Positions 7,028-15,986 of a DNA stretch of 17,816 bases are shown one piece after another. Where the stretch lies: the NCBI GenBank assembly GCA_026770575.1, contig MU657170.1:203683-221498 (forward strand), given 5' to 3'. A program made the translations under genes and the position numbers. Below the pieces are notes generated by a model that ran no database searches, had not been told where the DNA came from, and saw nothing but the letters and a program-made list of their open reading frames with translations. The DNA is from Pelagophyceae sp. CCMP2097 (lineage: Eukaryota; Sar; Pelagophyceae). Position 1 is the first letter of the stretch; every line of letters starts with the position of its first letter.

Positions 7028-8631
7028 CTACGCCGAGACCTTCTTCTCCGCCGCGATCGTGGCCTTGGCCAGCGCGAGCTCGGAGCGCATCTTGTCAATC
7101 GTCTCCTTGTACGCCTCGACCGTGCGCGGGTCCTTGAAGATGGCCGACCCGGCGACCATCATGTCCACGCCCGCCTCGGCCACTTCGCGGATGTTGGCCA
7201 CGCCGACACCACCTAGCGAAACATCTTCAAGGAGGACCTTCCAGGAGCCTTTGTCTGCTGCGGATCTCTCCAATGTGCGATCAGAAACACTTAGTCTGCT
7301 CTTCCCGGTGCGAAAGGAAAACCTGCTGTGATCTCTCCCCGTTGCGATAAAACACTTTATTTGCTGTGATCTCTCTGCGTTGCGATAGAAAACTCTCCAC
7401 GGTGCGAGAGAACCCACTCACCGTCGATCTGAAGACGAATGTCAAAGCCAGACTCGTCGATCAGCTTGCGCGCCTCGCGCGCCTTGTCCAGCGTGCCCTA
7501 GGAGGAGCGTAGGCAAGGGGCCTTTCGAGAGGGCGACGTGACGTGTCTCTCCACCGATCGGATGTCGCCGCCGGGCCGGCTTGAATGGCTTCAGGCAGCT
7601 CCAATGGCTGTTCACGGTCACTTTGGGAGAGAAGTTGAACTTCAGCGTCAAATCGGATGGATTCAGAGAGAAAGTCTCAAGACGTGTCGTGTGTTCTACG
7701 CACGGGGATGAACGACTGGCCGCCGAAGCCCGGGTTGACCGACATGAGGAGGATAATGTCCACCTTGTCCATGACGTACTTGAGGCCTAGATGGGCGTCG
7801 CGATGGTTTCCGCCCGATCTCTTTTGCCGGCCGTCTCCGGCACGGTGGGCGTACAGTCCAGCGGCGTCGCCGGGTTGAAGACGAGGCCCGCCTTGCACCC
7901 GGACTCGCGGATGAGCGTCAAAGTGCGATCAATGTGCGGCGACGCCTCCGGGTGGAAGGTGATGTACCTAGAGAGCGCAGGGTTGTACTCGCGTCTCGAG
8001 GCATTCCGAGACAGTCTCCGGGTTTGAACGACGCCGTCGAAGCACGTGGCGCCCGCCGCAGCAAAGTCGCCGACGATGCGGTCCACGGGCGAGACCTGCG
8101 CAAAGGCGTGGGGGCGAGAAAACCACTTGATCAAAGAAAAAGAAAGAAAGAAAAGGCGTGGGGGCGGCGGGGCGCGAATCACGGCGCGCGTTGCCTCTTC
8201 TACACTCCCAACGTACCATCAAATGCACGTCAATCGGCGCGGTGATGCCAAACTTGCGCAGCGCCGTGCAGACGAGCGGGCCGATGGTCAGGTTGGGGAC
8301 GTAGTGGTTGTCCATCACCTGAATCATCGTCAATAGAGCTCAGACGGATTTTATCAACGCACGTCGAAGTGGACGACGTCGGCGCCCGCGTCGAGGGCGT
8401 TCTTCACCTCCTGGCCCAGCATGGCAAAGTCCGCCGAGAGGATGGACGGCGCGATGAGGAAATCCTTGGTCGGCTCGATGAGCGCCTTGCGGGCCACGGT
8501 GGCCGAGGCGCGGCCTAAGGTTTCAGCTTCTGGCAGGTCTCCGAAACACGCCAATCCAACACACGCCTCTACGCACGCGGCGGCGCCACGAGGGCCGAGG
8601 CCGCGCCGAGGATCAAAGCGCACTTGAGCAT
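7028..8631 (-). CDS. RPE: Ribulose-phosphate 3-epimerase, plastid-targeted (8 exons)
   Basis: Exons are 8631-8577, 8514-8363, 8318-8217, 8095-8046, 7967-7855, 7786-7704, 7497-7422 and 7212-7028, totalling 816 nt and 271 residues. All seven introns are GT-AG. The enzyme interconverts D-ribulose 5-phosphate and D-xylulose 5-phosphate in the Calvin and pentose phosphate pathways. Family landmarks are in order: APSILSADF (Ser42), [13 protein letters not shown] (His67, Asp69), DVHLM (His101), ITFHPEA, the phosphate-binding [12 protein letters not shown], and QIDGG (Asp210). The metal-binding and acid/base residues are thus intact. The N-terminus [18 protein letters not shown] is hydrophobic with an ASAF-like ASALVAP site, then Arg/Ala-rich. 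This matches the bipartite plastid presequences of algae with secondary plastids. The C-terminus carries an extra Ala/Lys helix ending EKKVSA. It is divergent from the glycosyltransferase gene. Confidence 0.95.
7264..7412. repeat. Degenerate tandem repeat in last RPE intron
   Basis: The 209-base intron 7213-7421 is mostly about five units sharing CTCTCC-nn-GTTGCGATA and TGCTGTGATCT cores. Successive units lie 24 to 39 bases apart, beginning near 7265, 7299, 7333, 7370 and 7392. The repeat stops short of both splice sites. Confidence 0.65.
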
Positions 8632-9133
8632 GATGACCTGAGTGTGGGAAATGGAGACATTCCCTCGGATGGAGAGCAACGTCAACTTGGATCTCTGTCC
8701 GCCCCAGGGCTCCCCGCGGGGCCCGCGGCCACTTTCCGGCTCGGCCGCGGCCGGCGTGCCATCGAGTGCGCCAGCCCCGGGCCTGCAATGCAAGCCCGCA
8801 CAGCGCCGGCACAGTAAGGAATCTCTTGTCGCAAGAGCACTTGGGATGAATCCCAACAACCACTCTCTGGAGAAAGAGCCCCCGCCCTACGGCGCCTTTG
8901 CCCTTTGCGCGGGCGAACCGGGGCGTTCGAGTCTTTGAAGGGCCCGCGCGGTTGCCGCGGGCGACGCGGGTGGGTCACTTTTGTGGGGATCGGCGGACGA
9001 TTGCAGAAAAAGACGGTCCGTTCCCGTGAACGGCACGATGCATTTGCAGTCGTTTTAGCGAAAGGAATGCATATGCGCGCCGCGAAAGCGCAGTGACGCC
9101 GCCCCGCGCGGGACACCGAAGCTCGCGGCGCCG
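8632..9133. promoter_or_regulatory. Divergent intergenic region, RPE / glycosyltransferase
   Basis: These 502 bases separate two divergent start codons and should hold both promoters. A small palindrome (CCGTTC-CCGT-GAACGG, 9018-9033) lies about 100 bases upstream of the glycosyltransferase ATG. No TATA box or further gene is seen. Confidence 0.4.
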
Positions 9134-11316
9134 ATGCGGGTGTGGGCTCTGGTATTGCTGGCGTCGGGCACGGCGGCTGCACGATCGGAGACTGTCGGAT
9201 ACCAATCAGAAACCAACGGCTACCTCTTCGTTTCAAACCGCCTCGACGAGGCCCTCGTCGCAAGACTCGGCCTGCCGCGGATAGCAAACGCCACGCTCGT
9301 CGCAGACGAGGTGAACAATTATGCCTGCCTGCATCCCTCGTGATCCCTCGTGTCTGCATCCCTCGTGCACGGCCTCTTCGGAGGGTGCCGACTGCCCCGC
9401 AGTGACTGCAGAGGTCTTGTCGCAGTGTTGAGTGGCGCGTTTAGGCGACTGTCGTCGAGCTCGAGGCTCGGGAACGCGCGTCGAACGGGGCCCGACGCAT
9501 CTTCGACGTTGTCGTGCGGTCCGAAGACGTCCTCAAAGGCTCTTCGACGCGCGACTCGATGGGCTTCCGCTCGCAAAAGTGCGGACCCTGCGTCTGCGTG
9601 GGGCCCGCCTGACTCGACGGGGGCCCTTCGCTTCCGGTGACATGGTCGTCTCTGGTGTCTTTGCGCGGCCGACGCAGGCCGCACGGCGCGCCTAGGCTGC
9701 GCGCGCTGCGGGCGACGCCGTACGACGTAACTGCGTATTTGGACAGCGACACGTTTGCTTGCCAAGATCCTTGGGCCATCTTTGCCGCGCTCGGCAACGC
9801 CGACGCCGGCGGTGCGTCCCCGGGAGTGGCTTTCTCGTGGGACCCCGGCGTGTACCGTCGTCTTTTCGACGCGCGCTTCAGTGCAAGCACTCGCGCTTCT
9901 GAGGAAGCACTCGCGCTTCTGAGAGCACTCGCGCCTCGTTTGCACGCCCTTGCTTTAGGCATCGCGCAGCACTCCACGGTCATCAACGGCGGTGTCCTCG
10001 TCTACCGCCGCGCCGCGTTCCCGCTCTGGCGCAAGTGGGAAGCGCTATACGACGAGGTCAAGGCGCATACGCGGCGCGAGCAGCCTATTTTGCAGCAAGC
10101 ATTACAGTGGAATGAAGAGAGTGGAACAGTCAAGTTCAAAAATCTCCCGAAGCAGTTCAACTGCCGCGGCGTCGACGTCTGCGGCGCGGCGAAGAACCAG
10201 GCCGAGGAGTGCGTCATCATCCATTCGCATGCAGCGCACGCAAAGGCCGCGGCGCGCGTCGTCCGCTCGACGCCGCAGCTGTCCAGAGCCGCAGAATCCG
10301 CCGCTCTAAAAGCCGCCTACGCACAAGCGTGCCCGCGGCTCTCGGGCGGGCACCCTTTGGTCGTGATCACGCACGCCGTGACACACGTGGATACGCTGAC
10401 GCACGTCGGCACCGCGGCCGCGGCGGAAGAGCGTTCAGCGATGCAAGCGTCGCTGGTGGACGTGCTGGCGACGCGGCTGCGTCTGCTGGCCAAGGACAAC
10501 GACGCGTCCTTCTGCCGCGCAGTTTCGTCGAAATCAGTCCAAAAGTGTTTTGAAGCACGAACGCGCTACGCATCCATCGTGCTCCACGCCTCAAACACCG
10601 CGGACCTCGACGTCCGCGCACAGCCCGTGCGCTTCGCGCTGCTGCCGCAGTCAAACGCCGTCACGATCGCAGAGGCACTGCACAAGTGCTTCGCCGACGA
10701 CGGTGCGTTACCCGGTCCTCGCCGGCCCCGGGCCCAAGTCGTGGAGTGCACAGGCTGACTGCGGAAGACGCTCCGTTTCTAGGCGGCGCTGTGTGCGGTG
10801 CCGTGGCCGGCGTTGAGCTGAAGTGGCTCTGCGCCGTTTCGGGCGTCGTCGAGTGTAATCTGCAAACAGCTATGGAAGGCGCGAAGCAATTCGCGGGCGT
10901 CCTTTTGGAGGCGCGCCCGCGGAACTCGCTATCGCTGCTGGCGCAGATGATGCCCTCTCACTTTATGCACGTTGATGACACTCACTTTGTGAAAGTCGAC
11001 GAGGCCCCGTCAAGCCTTTCAAATGCCCACCTGCAGACGGCCGTATCGACGCACCTCGCGCTCCTTTCCGGCATCGACGCCCGAAACGCAGAGGCCTACG
11101 TCGAGGTGCGGCCCGGACAGCGACGGGTGGGGCGGAAGGGCGGAAGGGGCGGCGTTGGCAAAGGGCCACGTCGCGTCCGTGCGCACCGAGGCCCTTTGAG
11201 CCGCGGGACGGTCCCCGCAGGCGCAGCTATCCACCGACGCCGCGCTCCGCGACGCGCTGGCGAAACGGCTCGAAACGACGCTCCACGCCTGCGGTGCACG
11301 ACGACGGCGGCCCTAA
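9134..11316 (+). CDS. Secreted GT-A glycosyltransferase with novel C-terminal half (6 exons)
   Basis: Exons 9134-9310, 9445-9578, 9696-9880, 9959-10702, 10783-11105 and 11221-11316 total 1659 nt and 552 residues. A signal peptide (MRVWALVLLASGTAAA) starts the protein, fitting Golgi or secretory location. The catalytic part resembles nucleotide-diphospho-sugar transferases. It has a helical ARRIFDVVVRSEDVL segment, GSSTRDSMGFRSQKLRALRA, then YDVTAYLDSDTFA with the metal-binding DxD motif at Asp120/Asp122. HSTVINGGVLVYRR, a conserved REQPILQQAL helix and a late His (IIHSHA) follow. The C-terminal ~230 residues are Ala/Leu-rich with scattered Cys and repeated helix-like stretches (VLATRLRLLA, LRDALAKRLE); I do not recognise this region. 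Intron 9881-9958 is 78 nt with no in-frame stop, so a 578-residue form is possible. Donor and acceptor sugars cannot be told. Confidence 0.85.
9331..9367. repeat. Short tandem repeat in glycosyltransferase intron 1
   Basis: ATCCCTCGTG occurs three times (within 9331-9342, 9343-9352 and 9356-9367), two of them preceded by GC. It lies inside intron 9311-9444. Confidence 0.8.
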
Positions 11317-11920
11317 ACGACTGCCGGGACGCATCGCGAGGGAGGACCCCGGCTTCGTGCGCACGCAGCAAGGCGAGCAGTGTCCTCCAAGTCCGGCCCC
11401 CTCGTCGGCAGCGCCGGGATCCATCGAGAGCCCTCCTCGGGACCGTCGCCTTAAGAGTGTAGAGGTGCTCACGCGAGCATCGGTCGGTCCGAGGGACGAG
11501 CTGGCACTTTTTGGAGCAGTAGTGGCGCGACTTGCACGCCGTGCAGTGCTTGCCGTTCGGCGCGGCGCAGACACAGCAGGGCTTCGGGGCCGCCGCGGGC
11601 GAGGGGTCCCCCATGCGCGCTCTCGTGTCTGATGGGGTGACTCGACGCCGTTCGGTCGCCAAATGCCCCAGGACCAGTCCTGCCCCACTGCCGCCAGTGG
11701 CAGACCTGGGTCACCGCCGTTCGGCGAAGCCCGTGCGCGATTTGAAGGTTTGAGGTCCGCCGCCTCTGGCTGGCGCACCGGCCCATCGTCGGCAGCGGCG
11801 CCGTCTCTGGCCCGGTGGGCGTGCCCGCCGCACAGCGGCGGGGGCCTCGGCAGCAGGGAACTTGCCGATCTCGCTCGCAGATCCCCTCGCTCGCTTGAAA
11901 AGGCGAGGGGCCTCCCCGCC
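11317..11920. other. Intergenic region containing a MYND fragment
   Basis: Between two plus-strand genes, this holds the truncated MYND fragment on the minus strand (11495-11614) and otherwise no recognisable coding or RNA feature. Bases 11615-11920 should include the promoter of the downstream low-complexity gene. No TATA box is evident. Confidence 0.55.
11495..11614 (-). pseudogene. Truncated MYND zinc-finger fragment
   Basis: Starting at ATG 11614 the frame reads MGDPSPAAAPKPCCVC then NGKHCTACKSRHYCSKKC, the first six Cys ligands of a MYND finger. It then stops resembling the family. DNA identity with the 3.5-4.9 kb MYND gene is high across the finger (for example GACGAGCTGGCACTTTTT on the plus strand at 11495-11512) and ends abruptly at 11495. 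The last His and Cys ligands, the RING and the SEL1 repeats are absent. Unlike the other copy, no intron splits the finger here. The frame stays open to 11096 but with no family likeness. It could be a decayed duplicate or the first exon of an unrecognised gene. Confidence 0.65.
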
Positions 11921-13625
11921 ATGTCGCCGTACAAGGGCAGCGGGGAGCCGTACAAGGGCACGAAGCCGTGGAAGCCGCCCCACGAACGGCACTACGATAA
12001 CAAGCCTCGCCCGCAGATGCCTCGCGGCGGCGGCGGCGGTCCCGGCGGCGGCGGCAGTCCCGGCGGCGGCGCTCCTGGAAGCGTTTACTCATCCAACCAC
12101 CCGCAGCTATTCGGCGCACGGCGCGCGCCCGGGCCCGCAGCACAGGCGCAGCCGCACCGCGGCGGCGACCGCGGCGGCGACCGCGGCGGCGACCGCGGCG
12201 GCGACCGCGGCGGCGACCGCGGCGGCGACCGCGGCAGCGACCGCGGCGGCGACCGCGGCGGCGACCGCGGCGGCGACCGCGGCGGCGACCGCGGCGGCGA
12301 CCGCGGCGGCGACCGCGGCGGCGACCGCGGCGGCAGCGGCGGTGACCGCGCTGGCGGCGACCCGTCGCGGGCGCACTCGGGCCGCAGCCGGCCCTCGGAG
12401 GCGGGCGGCCGCGAGGGCGGCTCGGGCGGCCGCGACGGCGGCTCGGGCGGCCGCGACGGCGGCTCGGGCGGGTCTCGGCCGAGCCGCAAGGAACGACCTG
12501 CTGAGGCGCACCGCGGCGCCAAGCACCGTGGCGGCGCAAAAGAGCCGCAGAAGAAGCGCCGAAAGCGCGCTGTGCGCAGCATCTCGTCGTCCTCGTCGTC
12601 TTCCTCCTCCTCGTCGTCCTCGAGCGACTCGAGCAGCAGCGCGAGTGAAGCAAGCGAGGTCAAAAAGTCCACAAAGGCCAAGAAAGGCGCAGCGCCGCAG
12701 AAGAGGCCGAGGAAAGAGCTGAAGGAGACGGAGAAAGAGACGAAGAAGGGCGCGCCAAAGGCCTCGAAAAAGGCCTCGAAAGAGGCCCCGAAAAAGGTCT
12801 CCAAAAAGGCCTCGCGGGAGAGCTCGAGTGAGAGCTCGGCGGACAGCTCGACCGAGGCTCCACCGAAGCGGAAGAAGAAGCCGCCACGCGGAGACGCGCA
12901 GCACAAAGACGCGCCGCGCGGCGACCGGCCGCGCGGCGACCAGCCGCCGCCGCCGCCGCAGCGGTCCGACGGCCGCGACGCCGGCCCCGACGGCCGCGGC
13001 GACGGCAGCCGCGGCGACGACGACAGACGACGGCGGCCGAGCGCGGCCCAGATCCAGGCCCCGCCTCCGCCACCGCCGCCGCAGCAGAGGCCCGACGCGC
13101 AGGGCTCTACGAGGCCGGGTCCGTCGAGGTGCGTGCCGTCGTGTGATTGCATACAGCGTGACAGGCGTGCTAGGTCGCAATCGCAGCGGTCGCAGCAATC
13201 GCAGCGGTCGCAAAGGTCCGGCGAGTCGCAACGGTCCGGCGACAACTCGGGAGCGGCCCTGCGCGACTCGGCGCGGCCGCGTAGCGCCGCGCCGCGCGGC
13301 GGCGGCGATCAGCGCGGCGGCGACGCGCCGCGCGGCGGCGGCGACCGCGCGCGGCCGTCGAGCGACGACCGCAGGCCGACTCAGGAGGACTGCAGGCCGC
13401 CGCGCGAGGACCGGCGATCGCCGACCGAGGACCGCAGGCCGCCGACCGAGGACCGACGGCGGCCGGCGCCGCCGTCGGAGAGGTGCTCCGAAAAGGCGCC
13501 TCCGTCGAAGATGCCACCTCCGCCGCCTCCTCCGCCTCCTCCTCCGGCGGCGGCACCGCCGCCCCCGCCTCCGCCGCCGCCGCCGCAGCAGCAGCAGCAA
13601 CGAAATCAGCAGCAGATGCAGCACT

Positions 13626-13657
<32 letters not shown>

Positions 13658-14517
13658 CAGTCGCAGCAGCAGCAGCAGCAGCAGCACGGGCCTGCGTCGT
13701 CGCGGTCCAAGTACGTCCTCTCCTGTGATGCGTGCCAGCAGCACCTCCTTTGAGCACCCCCGCCCTATCGACGCCGCTCTCCTAGGCGGTGGGACGTGCC
13801 TCCGGAGGTCTCGGCACGCGCTGCAGCCGCGTCCGACGCGCGGGTGGACGGCGCCGAGGCGACTGTGTCGGCCGACGACGCGCAGCGCCGCAGCAAGAAG
13901 CGGCGGCGGCGGCGCGAAAGCGAGGAAGAAGAGGCGCCGGTGCGTTTCGCTTTTGGTTGCGGCGCCCAGTGAGGCAGTGTGCCCTTGAAACAGACCAAAG
14001 TTTGATGGGCCCACTATTGAAAGACACCAACAAGAGAGGGTTCCTCCGACGTTTCGCCGACGCCCGGCACCGCCAGGCCGAGTGCCGCCTCTCGCCGCGC
14101 GCATCGGACGCTGTCGCGGATCTGCGGCCGGCCGCGCGGCGGCCTCCGTTGCGCGACCCCGCGGCGGAGCGGCAGCGCGCCGAGGCGCTGGCGCAGTACA
14201 TGGCGCACCTCGCCGAGATCGACGAGGCCCACAACCTGGAAGTTGCTTTCGTGCGTCTCGCACTCGACTGTCTGACGCCCGACCGTCATGCAACACTTGT
14301 CCCTATGATCCACGCACCACTCGTCCCTCCACCCACATCTTAGATCAAGTACGCCGAGCTCGAGCTCGACGTCGAGAACCTGGTGCGCGCCGGCGGTTTT
14401 GGGTGGTTACGGGACCGCTCGACGCTTCTGCGGGGACCGCTTGACGCTTGTGCGTAGGCTGCGATCGCAAAATTGACGCTTACGGCGCTGACCGAGCCGC
14501 CCTCCGGCCTCTTATGA
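11921..14517 (+). CDS. RGGD/Ser/Lys/Pro/Gln-rich disordered protein with helical C-terminus (6 exons)
   Basis: Exons 11921-13128, 13174-13710, 13786-13939, 14077-14250, 14344-14382 and 14458-14517 total 2172 nt and 723 residues. The chain begins MSPYKGSGEPYKGTKPW. Next come a Gly-rich stretch, 15 tandem RGGD-type units (residues about 80-139), RDGGSGG repeats, a run of Ser, and a Lys/Ala/Ser region with KKASK motifs. RGD/DRRP motifs, polyproline and CAG-encoded polyglutamine follow. The C-terminal ~140 residues are different: KRWDVPPEVSA, a basic/acidic switch (KKRRRRRESEEEE), then a helical region (AEALAQYMAHLAEIDEAHNL, IKYAELELDVENL) that looks conserved. I recognise no family. RGG-like and Ser/Arg-rich tracts suggest an RNA-binding or condensate-forming nuclear protein, by inference. 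The 45-nt intron 13129-13173 is in frame without a stop. The start 11921 is preferred; the frame is open upstream to an ATG at 11663. Confidence 0.75.
12158..12337. repeat. 12-bp coding minisatellite, 15 units (RGGD)
   Basis: Fifteen uninterrupted 12-base units (CGCGGCGGCGAC and near-identical forms) encode Arg-Gly-Gly-Asp. Unit 7 reads RGSD and unit 15 RGGS. The units are nearly identical even at third codon positions. This points to recent expansion and probable length polymorphism. Confidence 0.95.
13586..13684 (+). repeat. Polyglutamine CAG tract
   Basis: In-frame CAG/CAA runs encode Gln with a few interruptions (Arg-Asn, Met, His-Ser, Ser). It directly follows a CCG/CCT polyproline run at about 13510-13585. 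CAA interruptions may stabilise it. Confidence 0.9.
14411..14454. repeat. 22-bp direct repeat in the last intron
   Basis: Two adjacent 22-base copies (14411-14432 and 14433-14454), each starting GGGACCGCT, differ at two positions. They fill most of intron 14383-14457, and the second ends three bases before the acceptor boundary. Confidence 0.85.
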
Positions 14518-15986
14518 TCGCCGCATCGCCGCCAGAGGCCGCCGCCACGCCGGCTCGCCGGGAGGCACGATAAGTCAAGCCGCCGCTTCGACGCCGATTG
14601 GCCGCCTCCGCCGTGTGACCGATTCGCCTCGGGGCTGGGCAAAAGTCCTCTTTAGAAAGGCAGACTTCTATAGAGGCGTGTCGGACTCGGGCCGTGAGAT
14701 GGGAGTCCGAAAAGCGCTTTGCAAGCTTTTGGACCGCGCGTTTCGACGGGCGAGCCGTCAAAGCGGGCGATTCGAGCCCGTATGCCTCTTTCATCATGGC
14801 CGGGTCGTGGGACTACCGTGAGTCCATCGAGCCGACCCGAGCCGGACGAGGTGCATAACAGAAGAAGACGAGACAAGATACGGCCGTCCTTTCGATGGAA
14901 CAAAAACGAGCCGATTCGAGCCGATCCCGGCCGTGACGTCTGACCAGGACGCCGCGGGCCTCGCGATGTCCTTTTGAAGATTCTGTCGCCCCTCTGGGCA
15001 CACGGTGAAGAGGACTCGGCAAGGACGGATACGCCTTTTGTATATTATTTGGTCCAGACCGCCTTTGCTCCCATCGACTCGGCTCTGCGATGTCGGCTGC
15101 GTGCACGCACAATCGAGCCGCTCTTCGGCCCTTTACGCGGCATCGAATATTGAAATACTCTCGATATTATGGGGTATTATATGGTATTTAGAACGACCTC
15201 GTCTCTCCGCGGGCCTTTGGCTCGTCTGAAGTCGGGTCGCAACTGTCGTGACCTGGGTCGTGCTTGTTGCACCGTGACCAGCCTCGGGGTCGCATTCCCC
15301 AAACTGTCTTTTCAAGACTTTCGGTTCCGTGAACAGTGTCAATCTCCCTGAGGGATCGCTTGCTCTCGACCGTCGTCACCTGGGCGTGCTCTTGCACTGT
15401 GGCTAGCCTCGGACCTCGCATTTCCCAGCCCGAGACTTTTCAATACTTTCGGTTCCGTGACTCAGAAATGCAGAGCCAAATATTTCACAACGTCCAAAGT
15501 CGCTCGGTCGCTCGCAACTGCCATGACCTGGGGCGTGCTCGTTGCCTCGGGCGTCCCCTTCATATCTCACCAATCTCACGAATTTTAATTACTTTCGCTT
15601 CCGCGAGCAAATGGCGAAAATTTCGCAAACCTCGCAAACCTCTTAAGGCTTGCGTCAAGCGACGACCCTCGCCGCTCGGAAGCGCGCCATTCGCGGCCCG
15701 TCCGCTCGGAGGTCGACAAATTGCGCGCCCCGGCGTCGGTGGCGCCGCCGGCGCTTTCGGATATAACCCGAAACTCAAGTTCCCGGAACCGGGTCATTTT
15801 TCGCGGCCATTTTCCGGAAATTCTTGGAAACGCACTCGAAACCTCTCTCTCCAGGATTGTTCAAGTCCCAGAAACCTTCCGTGGTGCCTTCTTTGGAAGT
15901 CAAGTCGCCTCGCCTCGCCTCGCGCCCGCGCTCTCTGGCCCGTTCGGCATCGCCACCGCCTCGCTCCGCACGACCCGCTCGGCGCC
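14518..15986. other. Long intergenic region, no gene recognised
   Basis: These 1469 bases separate two plus-strand genes. Bases 14518-15236 show scattered CGAGCCG motifs and an AT-rich island near 15139-15190, but no likely gene on either strand. Bases 15237-15606 hold a diverged long tandem repeat. Bases 15607-15986 lead into the Pro/Thr-rich protein gene, with a CCTCG run near 15905, and should contain its promoter and 5' UTR. The frame open from 15336 to 16145 has no family likeness. Confidence 0.55.
15237..15606. repeat. Diverged long tandem repeat, about 2.5-3 copies
   Basis: Three copies start at about 15237, 15366 and 15532 with a block like TCGCAACTGTCGTGACCTGG. Each ends with a block like CTTTTCAATACTTTCGGTTC (15308, 15436 and about 15582). 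The copies are 129, 166 and about 75 bases long. Spacing varies because the middles contain indels. Confidence 0.7.

Noticed and set aside
9018..9033. 16-base palindrome as an operator
   Set aside because: A 6-base stem with a 4-base loop is common by chance in this base composition; kept only as a note in the intergenic entry.
12107..14296. Very long minus-strand open frame (over 700 codons), Arg/Ala-rich
   Set aside because: It is the complement of the low-complexity plus-strand gene. CGG/GGC-type repeats lack stops in all frames, and it has no family likeness while the plus strand splices into a coherent protein.
14764..14780. tRNA T-arm-like hairpin (CGGGC-GATTCGA-GCCCG)
   Set aside because: The loop does not have the TTCRANY register and no acceptor, D or anticodon arms fit around it.
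15237..15606. CRISPR-like spacing of repeats
   Set aside because: Repeats are diverged, unit lengths vary and the setting is a eukaryotic nuclear genome.
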